A stretch of DNA of 64,000 nucleotides from Acanthaster planci (GCF_001949145.1 NW_019091493.1:167801-231800), one strand, 5' to 3'. Shown: positions 25,504 to 39,994, counted from the stretch's first letter. Program-made: numbers and translations. The notes: generated by a model from the sequence alone, not told the origin.

Positions 25504-28500
25504 CACTCAACAACAAGTCAAATAACTGACAGCCATAATACCCATTTCAGATGCGGCTAACCGCTGTAGTTACCGCATTCTTGGCTATAGGGGCGCTCTT
25601 CCACTGAGAAAGGTTTATGTCGAGCAATATATTTTTTAGCTCCCGAGTTAGCATCTGCTATCTCAAGCAATTTCAGAGTGAATCCGGAATTTTCCCAATG
25701 TATCCAACGAAACCAACACTATATGGCATCGTTAAATACCAGGCAAAATTCTTCATCAACGCATTACTCGGTTTTTAAACATACATGTAACTTTAATCTC
25801 TGATGCTCCCCAGTGCGAGTCTCGATTTGGCAAAGAAAACCTACTGTTTCCAAGATACATGGTTCTGCCAGCATAATACACGCAAGGTAGCAGATGGTAT
25901 ATTTTGCGCGGTTTACAACATGGACAAACAATGCATCATTGATTAATTATCCTTTTGCCACAACTTTTGTGATTGGGTAGAAATAACTAATCTCTCAACC
26001 ATGTACATGTATAGCTGATGCCATTTATGCATGTTTCGTTTGTATTTATATTTATCGTAAGTGCTTACCGGTATATTTTTTGTTCATGTTGATATTTTCG
26101 TTTGTTTTGTATTTGTATACATTTATATTTCTTGGTTTTATTTATAAGTTTTGTATTGTCTTTTTTTACCCCAATGGCCGCCCATATAGCTGAGCTACCA
26201 CAGGGAAAAAAGTTTTATAGAATCAAAACAAACATTTCAATCATAGTGCAACAAAAGCTTGCAGACTCTGCGACTTTCCAGATTTCCAAATTTAGTAACT
26301 TTAACATAAACTGTGAGACTGCAGTCGCGAAAATTAAAGGCTAAGCTTTTTATAAGCAGTGTACCGCTAACTGGCCAAGCGGGTATTTTTAGATTTCACT
26401 CTCACATTTTTGAGGCATGTTGACTTGTAGGCCTATAGGCTACACGTGTTGTGCAGCTGCAGCAGTACCTTGTCACTCTGCATGTTTTTCGCGAATAATA
26501 CATCAGCAAGTATAAATTGATAACATACAGGAAAAATATTTTGTTGAAATTCGAGAATTCTTTATTGGCCTTAGGCCCAAGGTTATAAAAAATTAGATGC
26601 GGACCAATACACGGCAGCTGAATGTACTGGTATAACTGAGAGGCAAAAGGCAATTCAAGGATAACAATAATAAAATTAATTTTATAAGCGAACTCAAGCA
26701 GATGAGATGAGATTTTAATATGGAGGTATTGATTCGTAAAGTATTGTTATTTATCTGGCTATATGTCCATATTCACGGGGCACCTTTTCCTGCACAAAAC
26801 CATGAAGGGTAAAATGGAAAAAAATGTACTTGAAATACAGTGTCCATTTCAAATCAATAACAGCCCGTGAGGCTCGGTTAAAAGACTGCATCTGTAAACG
26901 CAGTGACAGATCCAGAAAAGGGGACAGGACACCCACCTGCACTTACCAAAGTGGGATGCCTTAAATCATGACAATTAGCAAAATTACGCGCGGGGCACAC
27001 TGGTGGGAAAGAAAAAAAGAAAGGCGTTCAAAAATATTAATTACAAATAAAAATAAAATGAATAAAAAATCCGGGGGGGGGGCGTTTCAGAAGCGTTTTC
27101 TCTTGACTTGCTACCGCCACATGCCCCTAATACTAGAAGAGTAACCGGAAACTGATGTGTGATGTTCCCCTATTACCAGATTTCGTCTACATAACGACAC
27201 GCAAACGATACAGACGGGGGCAGCTTCTTGTCCCGTCCGGCCAAACGTTTTAATTATTGAGTTCATCGTCAAGATCTGTCACGTCGTGACAGGTTCAGAT
27301 CTAAGCAGCCCCTTCCCGCTAGACAATTTAGTACAGCTCTATTTTAAGTTCAGACTAACAGAGGGTGTGCTTACAGAGTTTGTCTGAAACAAAGTCTGCC
27401 CCCTTTGGACAGCTTTTCTTGATGATCAACCCACAAGTCATGCGACTTATGAAAAGCCGTCTCCGCGATAGGGCGTTGATACGACTCTGTCCGTTACCAT
27501 GTACCCAGGAACTTGAAGATAGCACCGAGAGGACCATCCAAATTGAAAAAAAAAGGAAATCACCTAAAAGAAAGAATTCAACTATCAACTATGGCGGAGA
27601 AACGCGAATTTCAATGAGACGTCCGACCGAATTCAATGAAAACTTTTGGGATTTCAACAATTTTGGTCTCCCGGAAACTTAGAATCCACAGCTAATGATA
27701 CCATTTTAAAGGCAAGAGGGACAAAGAAAATGACTTTAGAAATCTCCAGAAAATAACTAAACTTGAGTCATAAAAGTCCCTGACCTACACAACCGGATGG
27801 TTTAAGTAACCATCGAATCATAAAAGGTACATGTTTTTGTTGAAACGTCGTAAATGATACCGAGCACTACGTTTTGGAGACATGCACGGGCGTCACCATG
27901 TGTGGAGAAAATGCTTTTTTCGGGGGTGGGGTGGAAGCATATATAGCAGCGACCATGGAGGGCGGGATTCGGATGTATTTCAAGGGAAATGATGTTCAGA
28001 CCCTTTCTTTTTCATTTCTTTCCCTTTTTCTTTGCACCGAAATCCATCCCCGCGCAGTGGCAAGAAACAGTTATCGCAACCGGTTGATAATCCAACAGGT
28101 GCTATTGTGTGCGTTTCGACGTTTCTGATAGCCATTGCAGGTGCGGGACACGTACATCAGTTTTGAGCACAAACTTAGTTTTTTTTACCACTTTACTGGC
28201 CCGAGCTTATAACGAATCAACTACCAACTTGGCCAATATTTGTATGTAGTATTGATTAGAGGAAGGGTTCTGACTGAAGCGTTCGAATATTGCAACCGTT
28301 GGATGCGTCCGAAAGAGCACTCACAGTCCAACATGTTACGTTTAAGTTATAGGCTGGAAGACACCAGATTATTTTTTTTTGGGGGGGGAGTTGTGGCTTG
28401 GAGGCCATTGTGGGCCCCCTCAATTTCGAGACAGCCTGGGAAACAAGGACTCTGGTCGTACTTTCTGCTGGTTTTACTAGCTGTAGAGGCTGGAGGACAC

Positions 28501-28838
28501 CCATGATCTACTGAAACGCCATTAGAAAGGAATCTAGGGTCCGTAAGCATCAAAATGCTGCTACTCATGCACAGAGTATTCCGACAGTTCTAAACAAAAA
28601 TAAATTGGAAACGCATCCTAGGGTTAATTAGTTCGTTTGTGTCCATCACATATATACACTCTGCTTATAAATAACGTCCCTAATGTTTCCCAAGCTGAGC
28701 AAGCTCAGCACATACTGTGGGACGGACTTGCATGCCATCCTAATTAATGGAATTGTTAAAAGTTCCTGCTGGGCAAATCTTGATGACGCTGTTGCGTGGG
28801 TCATGTTTCCGCTGATAGAAATCGTGTAAGTTTTTCGT

Positions 28839-28863
28839 TGTACATGTACATGTACATGTACAT
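28839..28863. repeat. (TACATG)n microsatellite
   Basis: An uninterrupted run of the self-complementary hexamer tacatg lies here. It is the longest perfect example of a motif scattered through the window, for instance at 14356, 16012, 17225, 19377 and 20548. Confidence 0.95.
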
Positions 28864-29710
28864 CCGCAGTGTACCATCAAGGGTGCGTGTTCTGATACTA
28901 GTGGATAACGGCGAGCTGCTTGCCGTGCCGCGGGATTCATGGGTGGCCGGGTATACCCGGGTCAACGCCAGGGTTCAGCCTCGTCTGAGTTCAAGAGATC
29001 ATGCATAACAATGATTAGGAGCTGGCCCCCGAATGCACCAGTCCACCAGATAACCGGTTGTCCCATGCATGCACGAGAATTGAGTTACAATCAACGCCAG
29101 GATGGCCGAGACAGATAGCAGGCATGAATGAGGGGAGGTGATGGCGTGGGGAATATTGTCCCAAGTGAATCGAAAACATTACTACTTATCTGTTGCAAAT
29201 CCATGTACATGTGTATTCGGGGACCGAGAGCAGACAGTATGTCCCTCGGAACAACGAAAAGGAGTAGAGTACATGTAGTTCATTATTCTCTTGGGTCGAT
29301 ATGGGGGGGGGGAATTGATTTCGCGGGAGACGGCAAATTAATCTCTTAAAAATGGGAAAATAAATCCCCCAATGGCTTTATGGCCTAGGAGGACTCGGTA
29401 TTATGTCCTGATTTTCCCTAGACGTCCAAGTTTCAAGAAAAATCTGGATGTATACAGTCCAACACGCTTTTGGAAACAGTGACATGAGAATCGGGGCAAC
29501 CTTCTGGAGTGAATTATCAGTTCGAGGAGTTTTGTAGGATATTGTGGAAAAAATGTGCAAAACAGGAAAGGTGTATTAGGCTAACATGTGTTTCAAATAA
29601 ATCTTATCTAAATTGTTGTCAGAAATCGCCCCTGTCTGCCGCACAGGGAAATGACTATACAATCACTTTACAAAAACACGGTCTTACTGTACCATCATCA
29701 CTCTTCCAAC

Positions 29711-29921
29711 CAGTGGCGTAGTTAGGATTTTACTAGTGGGGGCACAAAGGGGGACCAGCATCTTGGGGGGACCAGCTTTAAGTGGTGTGTTTTGGGGGAC
29801 AAGCTTTTGTTAGCCTTGTTCAATATGCATTCCTCCATTTTTTTAGTGGGCGGGGGGAACCTGGGGGGCACCAGAAATTTGTGGGGGGCGTGCCCCCAGG
29901 CCCCCTGTGGCTCCGCCACTG
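29711..29921. mobile_element. hAT-like MITE with 8-bp target duplication
   Basis: The ends are cagtggcgtag and, complementary, ctccgccactg. The flanking octamers cttccaac (29703-29710) and cttcaaac (29922-29929) match at 7 of 8 bases. Length, terminal CAGTGGCG and 8-base duplication fit a non-autonomous hAT element. Open frames crossing it are artefacts. Confidence 0.82.
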
Positions 29922-32900
29922 CTTCAAACAGCTTTTGTTAAAATTTATTTCGCCTCGAAAATTGAAGGGTAATGTTTCTGCACATCGTCTGCGCATTGAT
30001 GTTTATGAAATGGACACAAAAATGTTAACACCAAGTGACAAGATGATTGCTAATCGCAACCGTTGGGTACTCTACAACCGATGGGTCTTCCAATGGAGCG
30101 ACCACAGAACAGTTCCAATACTACAAACGAAATTAGAGAAACTTCGTCGGGCTTCTCCCTTCTCCATCACAGTTGTGGTCGATAGCAAAAAGTAATGAAG
30201 ATTTCCCCTAAAATTCCTGTGAAAGCTAAATTCATTGTTACCTCTTTCACGAAGAGATACGTGGCTTACGCTAAATGTTGGAACGCCTTTTAACATAAAG
30301 GCAATCCAACAATAGTAGAAGGCGCTGTGGTGCTTTGTGAAAACAGTGACGTCGAGGATTCAACCCAAATTTTGTTACCTGACATTTCTTGCTACATGAA
30401 GACCATTTATAAGCAGTATGCAAAAAATGCAGTATAAATATAAATTCGCCATTTGAAAAAAAGGCCACAATTGTTAGAACAGTTGTATAAATACATTTTG
30501 ATGTGGAGGAGTTCATTGCTCATACTCTGCTCAGGTTTGTAACGGTTGTCACCAAGGCTACAAACTGACCGTGTCTTCACAAAAAAAAACCCACTGGGGT
30601 TTGAAATTACTTGGCTCACCTATTATTTTCTTCGGGCCCGCCTTTTTCACCACCATCAAACTCGTAGTTAAAGCCTCCGTTACTGGCCCCTCGTTGTTCC
30701 ATTTCTCAAAGCCGTGGGTATCCTTTTCCGGTGTTGTATTAATTTAATGCAGTATCTTTTTTTCAGCGCAGTCTGAGTGTTGACGGTAAACACAGACAAA
30801 CTGTTGGATATATCACTCGTCTATCGCGTTTTCAACTCGGCCGGATGAACTTTGATCCAGTATTTCACTTACTAGGCCGAAGTATAAAACAGCACGCGCG
30901 TTACATAAGCCGGTGTTTTCAGAGTCGGCATATCGAGCATGCTCGCACATGCGCTCTTCGGTTTGTGCGCCTGATGTTTCCCACTGGGGCTTGCGCGCAT
31001 GAAGATGTGCATGACTTGGGTACCCTCAAGCTCAGTACCGATTAACTCGTCCATGCACTAATCTCAGCACATCTAGTTTGTTTACATAGCATTGTTAAAG
31101 CACGATACCTTGATCCCCAGGGAGGGCAAAACGTACGAACGTCAGCAACTGTATAAACAATGGCCTTCTCATTACCTAACAAACCCTGCCTCTTATTTAA
31201 GAAAAATATATATTTATATAAATATATAAATAAAAAACAAACAAATAAAAAAAAGTGAAAGAAACTCAATTGAATTGTGCAGAGTCTGTTAGTGTTAAAC
31301 TGAGTTTGAAAAAAAGAACAGTTGGAATAAACTCAGTTTGAAGTGAATTTACATTCTTTCTAGTTTCTGTCGAAAAAAGTACAGATTTCACTTTTAGGAC
31401 ACAAGAGAACAAAACAGGCGGAGTCAAAACCGTTTTTTGGGGAGGGGGGCTGTGGCAGATATTTTTTTTTGGGGGGGGGAGATTTTAGGATTTCATAATA
31501 CATGTACAACCGTTTATCCCCTTCCCCCATCACGCTCTAGGGAAGACGTGACCCTCTTTCATTGTATTTTGAGGGGGGGGCACCCCAACGGATTCACACC
31601 TCAAAGCCTTTCCACATGGCAAATTGTTATGTTGGTATTCGTCTCCAAAGGATTCCTGTTAGTATCAATTATCATTCTTCAGTTTTACGACAAGTTTGAT
31701 ATAATTCGTAGTGCGAGGGACTTGTTACCCTGAGACCTCACAGGGAATAAATGTCAAACTGACTAAATATGTGACAGACAAAAAGATAGGCATCACACGT
31801 AATTTGAAAATGTCCACTCCAGTGCCTTGTTCGATAACAGCAAATTAGTTTCTTTGGTCAATTACAGCCTTCTTTAGAATAAGCATAGCGACATTGAGAA
31901 AACGTAAAGTGACGGCGTTTCCGCCTGAACCGAAGTTGGTTTTAAGAGGTGGTACTGCCCGAACAGAAGTACCGGCTACTGAGATTGCCAACTAATGCTG
32001 AAACACTTTTAAGTTGTTCCAAAATGGTAAAGAACAAGCAATTTCGAGTTCTGTGGAGGATCTCGAAACTTCTGATTTCGGGAGAAGGCCGAGCTCCTTT
32101 ATAGAATACGTATATCTAGGTCTAGAATTCACAGAGTAATAGTTCAAAAGGTTTAATATTTTCTAGTTTACTCTCTTCGGCTAACGCAACTCAAGACTTT
32201 GGGACGCATATTGACATAATATGCCCCAAACACTTGCCCCGTCGCAAGCTTCAAGTATGGTGGGCGCAGTACCTACTGGAGGGTACATGACAAAATCAGT
32301 TAATTTTGATGCTCACATGAGCGATGCGGATGGGGGGAGTTGCTCACCATGGGGGCCCTCCAATCCCCCCCACGGCCTGCTTACCACGTGGCTACGCGTA
32401 CACAGCTGTCACGCTTGACAAATTAGCTTCATAATTCCACAAGTTCAACCACGGGGAACCACATGACCCATCCCTTTTAAGTTTAAATTTAATTTAAAGA
32501 GAGCACTGCTATGGTCTTCTTTGATGCTACAGGTTTTGCGGCCACGAAACAGCTAGTTAGGACCACTGGGCTCGGTTATCTGCAAGCCAGCCTGATCAGT
32601 GTATGTTTCCTTGATCAATATTGTGACCATAGCAACATCGCTCTCCTGTCTGGTTATTCCGACTGATGCGTGCGTTGATCAGGTCCAGTCGTCAAGTTCA
32701 ACCAATCCCTGCCTCGTGACAATCTTATGCTTTCCATCTCAGATGCTCAACAGACTCCCTGTGTATGACCTTGTACATTTTTGCCGCACGTTTGAAACTG
32801 ATGGTCACTGTTAAAAAACATCTCTTTGGAGAGCTTTCATATTTGAACATAAAGGAATGGTGCAATGCGGTAGAGAACTTTCTCAATGAATATGACCGGT

Positions 32901-34113
32901 TCATCAAGGTGGTACGGCATCACACGCAAAGTTCGTTGTCCCGGAGGTGCGAAACCTTTTATACTGTCATGTTCATTAATTTCACCCGCAGATTATTTTC
33001 GATGCCCAGCTCAATTTTTCTCGCGGGATTGCTGGACTTTTAACTGTGCAAACTTCGAAGGAGGTCTCACACACACATAAAATCATTCAAAATTTGGCTT
33101 TGTGTTTGCCTGCTTTGCAGATACCTGGCAGAACCATGTCAAAGACGTAAATCATCTGATTTACAAGTCAAGGGCGTGTGTGTCATATTTTGGTCAAACT
33201 TCCCACTCACAGAAGACACGATGGCAAACCTTACCACTCATTTAATTCGTGGGGTCGGATTTTGTCACAAACTGATTGTGAATGCTAAATAAACCGACTG
33301 CCCGAGACAAGAGGTCCAGGCAGCCACAATGATCAACCGACTGGCTGCGTGATTTGAGGAATGAAGGCATCCCCTGTCTCGAGTCCACATCAACCAGACA
33401 TTTATGGATCTTGAAATAAACGCCTCACACTGGAAAATAGTTAAAAATCCGATTTCTGTTAGGAATTAAAGAAACAGTAGTTTTATTCACAAAAACAACA
33501 ATACAAGGTCTCACAAAAGTGCAATTATTCCAATTAAATCAATGAAGGTGCTTCGGCAAGGAGGGGCAACTTTATAACTATACAGTTAAAAATAATTCTG
33601 TTGAATTCCACGACATATAAATAACTACAATGGATCCTAAATAAAAGTTATTATTTCCAGTCATGATCGAGTTAATAACACTAGTCCACAAAAGATAAGT
33701 CACTACATGAGACAAAACGGGACAAAGACTCTTCATTTTCCACCGTGTTTTTCACACCACAATAACAAATGGATGCATAGTCTCAATCATATTTCGCACG
33801 ACTTGGTCAAAGCAACTCTGTTTATTCCCACCTAAGCTACAACTTAGGAGAGTGGGGGTGTCACTGATTTGACATAGCATATCCTCGCCGGGAGCAACTC
33901 GAGCCGGAAGAAAAACACTAGGCTGATTTTACCACTTTCCACATGGACTCGGATTCCAAACTGTGCTTGTAAGCTGCTTGGAGGTCGTTTGTAATACTAG
34001 AAGCTTTTTCGGACTGTGCGTTCAAACAATGTTCCAAAACAAAAAATTTAGCGGTCTTCAACTGAAACATCTCTGTTACCACTCCTCTGGTCCCCTTGTA
34101 AATGTAGACGGCA

Positions 34114-34379
34114 TACATTTGGGTCATTCTATAAGTTTGGGGTCCAACGTGTGACATTTTTCTGTCCCAATTACCTCTAACATGTATACCATCTGACGTG
34201 TTTGACAAGGGATGTATCACCGAAATTGATTTCAGACTATTTTTATTTGTTTGGCAGGTAATTTGCAGTCCTTATTCAATCTAGGAAATTGAACAATGAG
34301 TTCTAAACATTAAAAATCAAATGCCAGACGTTACAGGGATGGAAAAAATGGACCCCAAATTTATAGAATGACCGATGTA
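34114..34379. mobile_element. 266-bp MITE
   Basis: The left end, tacatttgggtcattctata, continues to aagtttggggtcca. It is matched by the complement of the right end, with one substitution and one extra base. The interior is non-coding and AT-rich. The superfamily is not identified. Confidence 0.8.
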
Positions 34380-36695
34380 CCTTGAACAGGTTAAACACAG
34401 CTCATAAAATGACTTGAAAAACGGTGGAAGAAAACAAAAGTTAGCGTTTTTTCAAGGAGAACAAATCTGGAAATATTCCTTGTGCACCCTCTAGCTGTCA
34501 AAAATATTCTTTTGTGACAAGCTTTCCCTACCAGCGTACCATATCAAAATAATATACTCTGCCGTGCCCCTTGATTTCCAGACACTTTTGTAAGATACAA
34601 AAGAAACCCTTTCCTTATCACAACGTTTACACTGTCCATAATGCCGGACACACACACTCTCTCTCTTTATGACCCTTATCGCCTACTTTTTGAAGGATAA
34701 ATCCTTCATATTCACATTATAAATTGTGGGCGTAAACTGCTGATTTTTGAGCGTTTATATTTATGCTCCCCAAAAGTCACATAAAACTTCATGGCCTATA
34801 AAACAAACCAACCAAAAGCCCATCCATCAACTACCAGCACTCACACAAAAAAATAAATGAAGATTTTATTTGTGTCCGCCCCCATCCCACACTATCGGAA
34901 CATCGAACAAAAGAAGCACGGTTTAATAACAATGGACGCTTGATGTGAGTGCACCGTGTTGCTTTTGTTAGATGTTCGTAGTGTCATTTTGTTATGACTT
35001 CGACCTGTGCTTTTTGAATCTTTTAAAATTACACTGTACCTCTTTTTGGGATATTTCTTTAGTCGTGTATGAAATTTTAGTTTTGGTGGTGAATATTACA
35101 AATGTCAGCATTTATGCTGTTTTTATCAATAATATACCAGTGTGGGACTTGTGGGTTCTCCACACAACCTTTGACAATACATCCTGTCTTGCGGATGTTT
35201 GCTTACACATACTTATTTACTCAAGTTTTTTTCCCTTACATTCTGTACGACAGCAAATACAGTGATTTTCATTGAAATTTAGGAAACTTCTTTGAAGATA
35301 AAGATTTCCAAAATACAAGTACATCAGCCCGCAACCCCACAAAACAAACATCTTAACAGCCTTTAAAATATGCATTTTTACATTACAAAACAATGCAAAA
35401 ACGTGTGCATTTCAGAGCATCTAGATTTTGTTGTAACCGGCACACCAACTACTGCAATCTTGTTTAAATTTAAGCTTGGGAGAAGCAACTGTCGTGGGGA
35501 GGTATAAATTCTCATACTCAGTTCACATAACACACATCATTATTATTATCATGCCACTTTCCACACAGCCTCCTATATAAAACAAATATTGGTCTTCCTG
35601 TGAAGCTGGAGTTGTTTTGAGACAGGAAACAGTCTTTCGTTAAAATAACACGATCGACAAATACAGCATGCTCTAAAACAATCCCAAACAACAAGAAGAG
35701 GACTGTCCTACAGCATGAATGACAATTTGGTTTTTGTGTCCACAAAATCCCCAAATGCAACAAAATATTGAACTTCACAGTGAGACCTGTATCTCGGGGG
35801 GGGGGCACCTTGCAACGGCTATTTTTTCACTTCCGTCTACCAGCTTTCCTGTGTGAAATACTGTAGGACCAATGAAAGAAACTGGAACAATAATTTGGGC
35901 CAGTATTGGAAGACACAAACTCAAGCAAGCAGTGCAACAGGTGTATGCTTTTCCTTTCCTGGTGACCTCTGGCCTCGTGACATGCACTGATTTCTTGAAT
36001 GGTGTTCCCAGCATAGACAAACGAGAGACTGGTGCAGCAAATGCACAGCTACACTGCACTGTTCCAGTATCTTACTTTAAAGGTTCCGGGTTCGAACTTT
36101 GCAATAGATGTCCTTTTGTTTTTACAACAAATATGGAATGAAATTCAACACAGTTAGTTTTCTTAAACTTTCAATAAATCTTTTTTGTCAAAGTCTGTTT
36201 TCAAAATGAATTCTCCTGAGATTAAACAGGACCAAACCCCGTCAATTTTGAATAATTTCTTGCAGCAACAAGGTGTGCATTCGTTAGCATGAAACAACAC
36301 TGAACGAGGAGCAGCTGACCACCTGATCTTCCCCTAAGTGTCTAGGCACTTTTTTTTTTGCGTTCAGGTGCAATAAAATTTGGCAACACTGAGACTTTAA
36401 AGGTAAATTTGCAAATTCAATTTACGATGTAACTTCCCAGTCTACGCTGTTGCTGTATCACATGAATTCACAGCATGTGTTGAGTCACCGACGCCTGGTA
36501 TAGTCTGACATATCGTCTTAGTGCCAGCATCACCAAGTGGGAACAACATAATCACCGCGGTCTGAAGAATCTGCACCTCATGTGATTCGGTAATGTTTTC
36601 AGACTACAGAACTAAAAGGCTTAAAATGAGTTTACACAGTGGACAAATCAGAGCAGAGGCTGAAATCGGACCTCTTACATGCCATTCAGTAAGGC

Positions 36696-36765
36696 TTTTT
36701 TCACAAGCCTTCGGGGGGCAAACACTGGGTATGCAGTGTTATAATACAAGTCGGACAGGGCAAAA
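36696..36765 (+). repeat. SINE tail fragment
   Basis: This segment is nearly identical to the 3' body of the SINE at 61966-62135. The shared part runs from ttttttcacaagccttcg through gcaaacactg to ataatacaagtcgg and cagggcaaaa. The tRNA-like head is missing, so this is a 5'-truncated copy. Confidence 0.8.
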
Positions 36766-37796
36766 CATCCAAACTTCATTTCAACTGTTGACATATGAAT
36801 GCATCGTGCTTGGTTCTGTCAAAGAGCAATTGTATGGTTGAAGAAATTGTGGGTAAAATCCTGCTCCCCCTCGCAGCATTTTTGAGTAAGAACATGTGAC
36901 ATTAACTTATTAAGTGAATAAATAATCATAAACCTTACATGCTACACGCTCAACCCATGCAAATGGACCAAGGCCATCTTTTGGAAAAACAGGGTTCATA
37001 CAATCAAAGATCATCGGTCAATTTCATAACTAATAACACATTTCAAAGGTTAAAAAAAAAGAATCAGGCTGCAGTTTTGGCTGGCACCCCTTTTGGCAAG
37101 GCTTTTATATGGGGTCTTTGACAATCACATTTTACTTGACAAAGGATGCAGCTTATCATTGTGCAAATTTTCTCAGCAAGATAAACAGCCCCAGTACCCT
37201 TGGGAACCCTGCAGAGCTCTGGTCAACACATCTCAAACACAGACTTTGAATGTGATGAAGTTGTATTGCATTTACGTGTGAATGCATCTTCCTACCCCTG
37301 GTACTTCGAACTAGTGCAGAAAAATGTTCATCTCTCCAATCATGATTACGGACCTGCCTGGGAGAGTTTAGACACTTGTCTTATAAGATAATTACTTCTT
37401 GCTGGTAAATGCTCAACTGTTGAGTTAAAAAAAATGTATGAAGAGTTTGTATAAAACAATTGCACCAAAAGAGGCCCCCTGCAACATCGGAATCTACTGG
37501 TATGGTCCCTCAAACAAATCTTGAGACTATGCAAGACATTTCAGGGCAGAATGACACCACTATGGGGGAGGGGAGACAAGTGGCAGGATGGAGCAGACTG
37601 GAGAATTTAAGAGTAGAATCAAAACCGTGATAGAACCCAAATCAACGTGGCAAATGGATTGTATGAACCAGGATGGCAAAAATTTAAATATCCCACATGC
37701 AAAGCCCTGGCTGTGATGAAAACAGATGGCACAAACCCTACATGACATAACTGCGCAATAAAAATATGCTGAAATCACACACTACCCTCCTTGTAC

Positions 37797-37868
37797 TCTT
37801 GGGCCAAGACGGCAGAATGTGATAGCTCGATCGAGTCCGCTGTCAGGTTCTGCCGTCTTGGCCCAAGA
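37797..37868. other. 72-nt strong hairpin (pre-miRNA-like or MITE remnant)
   Basis: Arms 37797-37817 and 37848-37868 are perfect 21-base complements (tcttgggccaagacggcaga followed by a). After a two-base internal loop, tgatagc pairs with gctgtca, with one wobble. The terminal loop is about 12 bases. The size and shape are those of a microRNA precursor, but a palindromic repeat is equally possible. Confidence 0.6.
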
Positions 37869-38450
37869 CTACCTTCCTCGGGTCTTCGGAGCCTAATTTG
37901 TGATGCAACCTAAGTGGGATGAAAAGTCCATGTTCCATTGGGCACACAAAATGGTGGCTATGCCCCTTCAGAGTGACCATGCATCATATTAAAACCACAG
38001 TTCTGAATACAATAATTCAACTGTGTAGTAGCAGAAGCCACAACAAGGCATGTGTAAATTTATCCTTTAAACAAGGCTCAGTTGGCCTACAATATCTCCA
38101 GTAGGATTCAAGGTTTAGAAATACTACACTGTTGCATCTCCAGCTTGGATTACTAGAAAATCAGTACATTACACCCACAATGGATTCCGAGACCCCTCCT
38201 TACTGCAATGGTTCAAAAAGCTGCATCATTATGACAAATACAAACATCGCATCCCTGCTAAATCACACGCACATGTACAGGTGCATATATTCACAGACTT
38301 AAGCCTCAGAAATTTCTTCCACTCCCCACACCCCACAAAATTACAAACTGTTGTGTAACTTTAAACAATGTACATGTATATAATCCAACATTGCACACAC
38401 AAAATATTGCAATGTTGCCCTTAGAATTATCTAAATATATGTCTGAGCAC

Positions 38451-38795
38451 GTTGGGGGCACGTGGCCTAGTGGTTAGGGTTTGTAGCTTCTGATCCCAGG
38501 GTCAGGGGTTTGAATCCAGCTTGTGGCAGCATGTCGTGATCTTGGGCAAGTCACTTTACCCCTGCATGTATGTAGGGGTAAATTAGCAGTAAATGGGTAC
38601 CTATGAGGGCAGACACGGTTATGTTTAGCCATTTGCGCTGACATGGCAGCACTGGGCTAGTATACTCCCCAGGGAGCTGAAATGCTTCCAGGAATGTTCA
38701 GATGATGTGAGTGCAATGTACAGGGGTAATGCTATTAAGCGCATAGAGACATTCCGTAATATGCGCTGAGAACTCACTATTCTGTTTATTATTAT
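38451..38795 (+). repeat. tRNA-derived SINE with (ATT)n tail
   Basis: The head has an A-box-like tggcctagtggttagg and a B-box-like gggtttgaatcc. The body has cttgggcaagtcactttacc and aaatgggtacct. The 3' end runs into a tattattataattattatt tract. This layout is common in SINEs of marine invertebrates. Boundaries are approximate. Confidence 0.85.
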
Positions 38796-39994
38796 AATTA
38801 TTATTATATTCATCTAATCAATTATGCAGGTCTGACAGGTCTGTTATCTGTTTTTGCAATTAATGATTCATTATAAAAAATCTTTGGAGTGTAACCTGAT
38901 TGCTGACATAGTAATCTGCTCACGTAATTATTGCCAGTCTAGACTTTCACTTGACAGATTCAAGTCATTTTAAGAGTCTGTATTGCCAAACCTCCATCAT
39001 TTTCATGGAACCATAATTTTGAGTAACTATTTCTTTACAGAAAAATGGAAAAGAATTTTCACACAATGATTCAAGTCTACTTGTTTTGCTTTTATCTAAT
39101 GGCTTTAATTGCACAGCAATGCTCTTGACGAAAAAAATCCTGCCCTTCGGAATCAATTTGGACATGTAAATTACAAGTAAATGTAATGTTTTTGTGATGA
39201 GTTTGCTGTTCTATGCTCTTCATTTTTAAAAAGCTCATTATAAACGTCAGTCATACATGTATCCCAAATCTCAAGTCCAAATTACAAGCTAACTAAAAGA
39301 TAACGCACGGGAAAATTTTATGATTTGAAAGTATGCAATGCGTTATGCAATGTTTTGATTTACAAATATTCTACCCTGTTAGCCCATATCTCTGCACATT
39401 ATCTCTTGGCCGTAAGTCCACACTTGCCAAATAATAAATCTGCAAAACGTGTTTATTCTGAAGGCTCAAAATCACACTAGCAAAGTACAACTGCTATAAA
39501 AGTCAAGTGGCACTCCCTGTCATAAAGGTTTGTACATAATTTATGTACACATGAGGCACAGATGTGACACAGTATAAATACCATTTGTTGGCAGGGTAAT
39601 TAAGCAAAGCAGATTTACATGTGCATGAACTTAACCATCCCCAAGCAGCCAACTCCAACACCAGGGTTTGTGGGAATCTGTTAGGATATGACTCCTGCAC
39701 TGGTACTGGCTGTGTTTTATGTGGGATTAGGCATACTACAAGTAAACGTGAGTCCAACTGTTTATGTGCACAGTTTGCTGTAGAGTTTTGCAGGGATGTG
39801 GAAGGTTGCTGGTATAAATCATCCTAGGGAGTTAAGCCAATTTCGTTCAACCATTGAAGAATAAAATATATACATTCCTCCCTGATTCAACTAAGTTAAA
39901 CAGGGCACTATCATCATCGGATGAAGTAAGAGTCCCGACAGATTCTTTGCAAGTTGCATAATGAATGAATGCATTCACAGACTTCGTTATGATT

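Noticed and set aside
25001-25516. 171-codon minus-strand frame with repeated HFSTGVAFFN-like peptide
   Set aside because: It arises from the 19-bp minisatellite read across three frames; there is no start context or domain.
29782-30195. 137-codon plus-strand open frame
   Set aside because: Its first third is the hAT-like MITE and the rest matches nothing I know.
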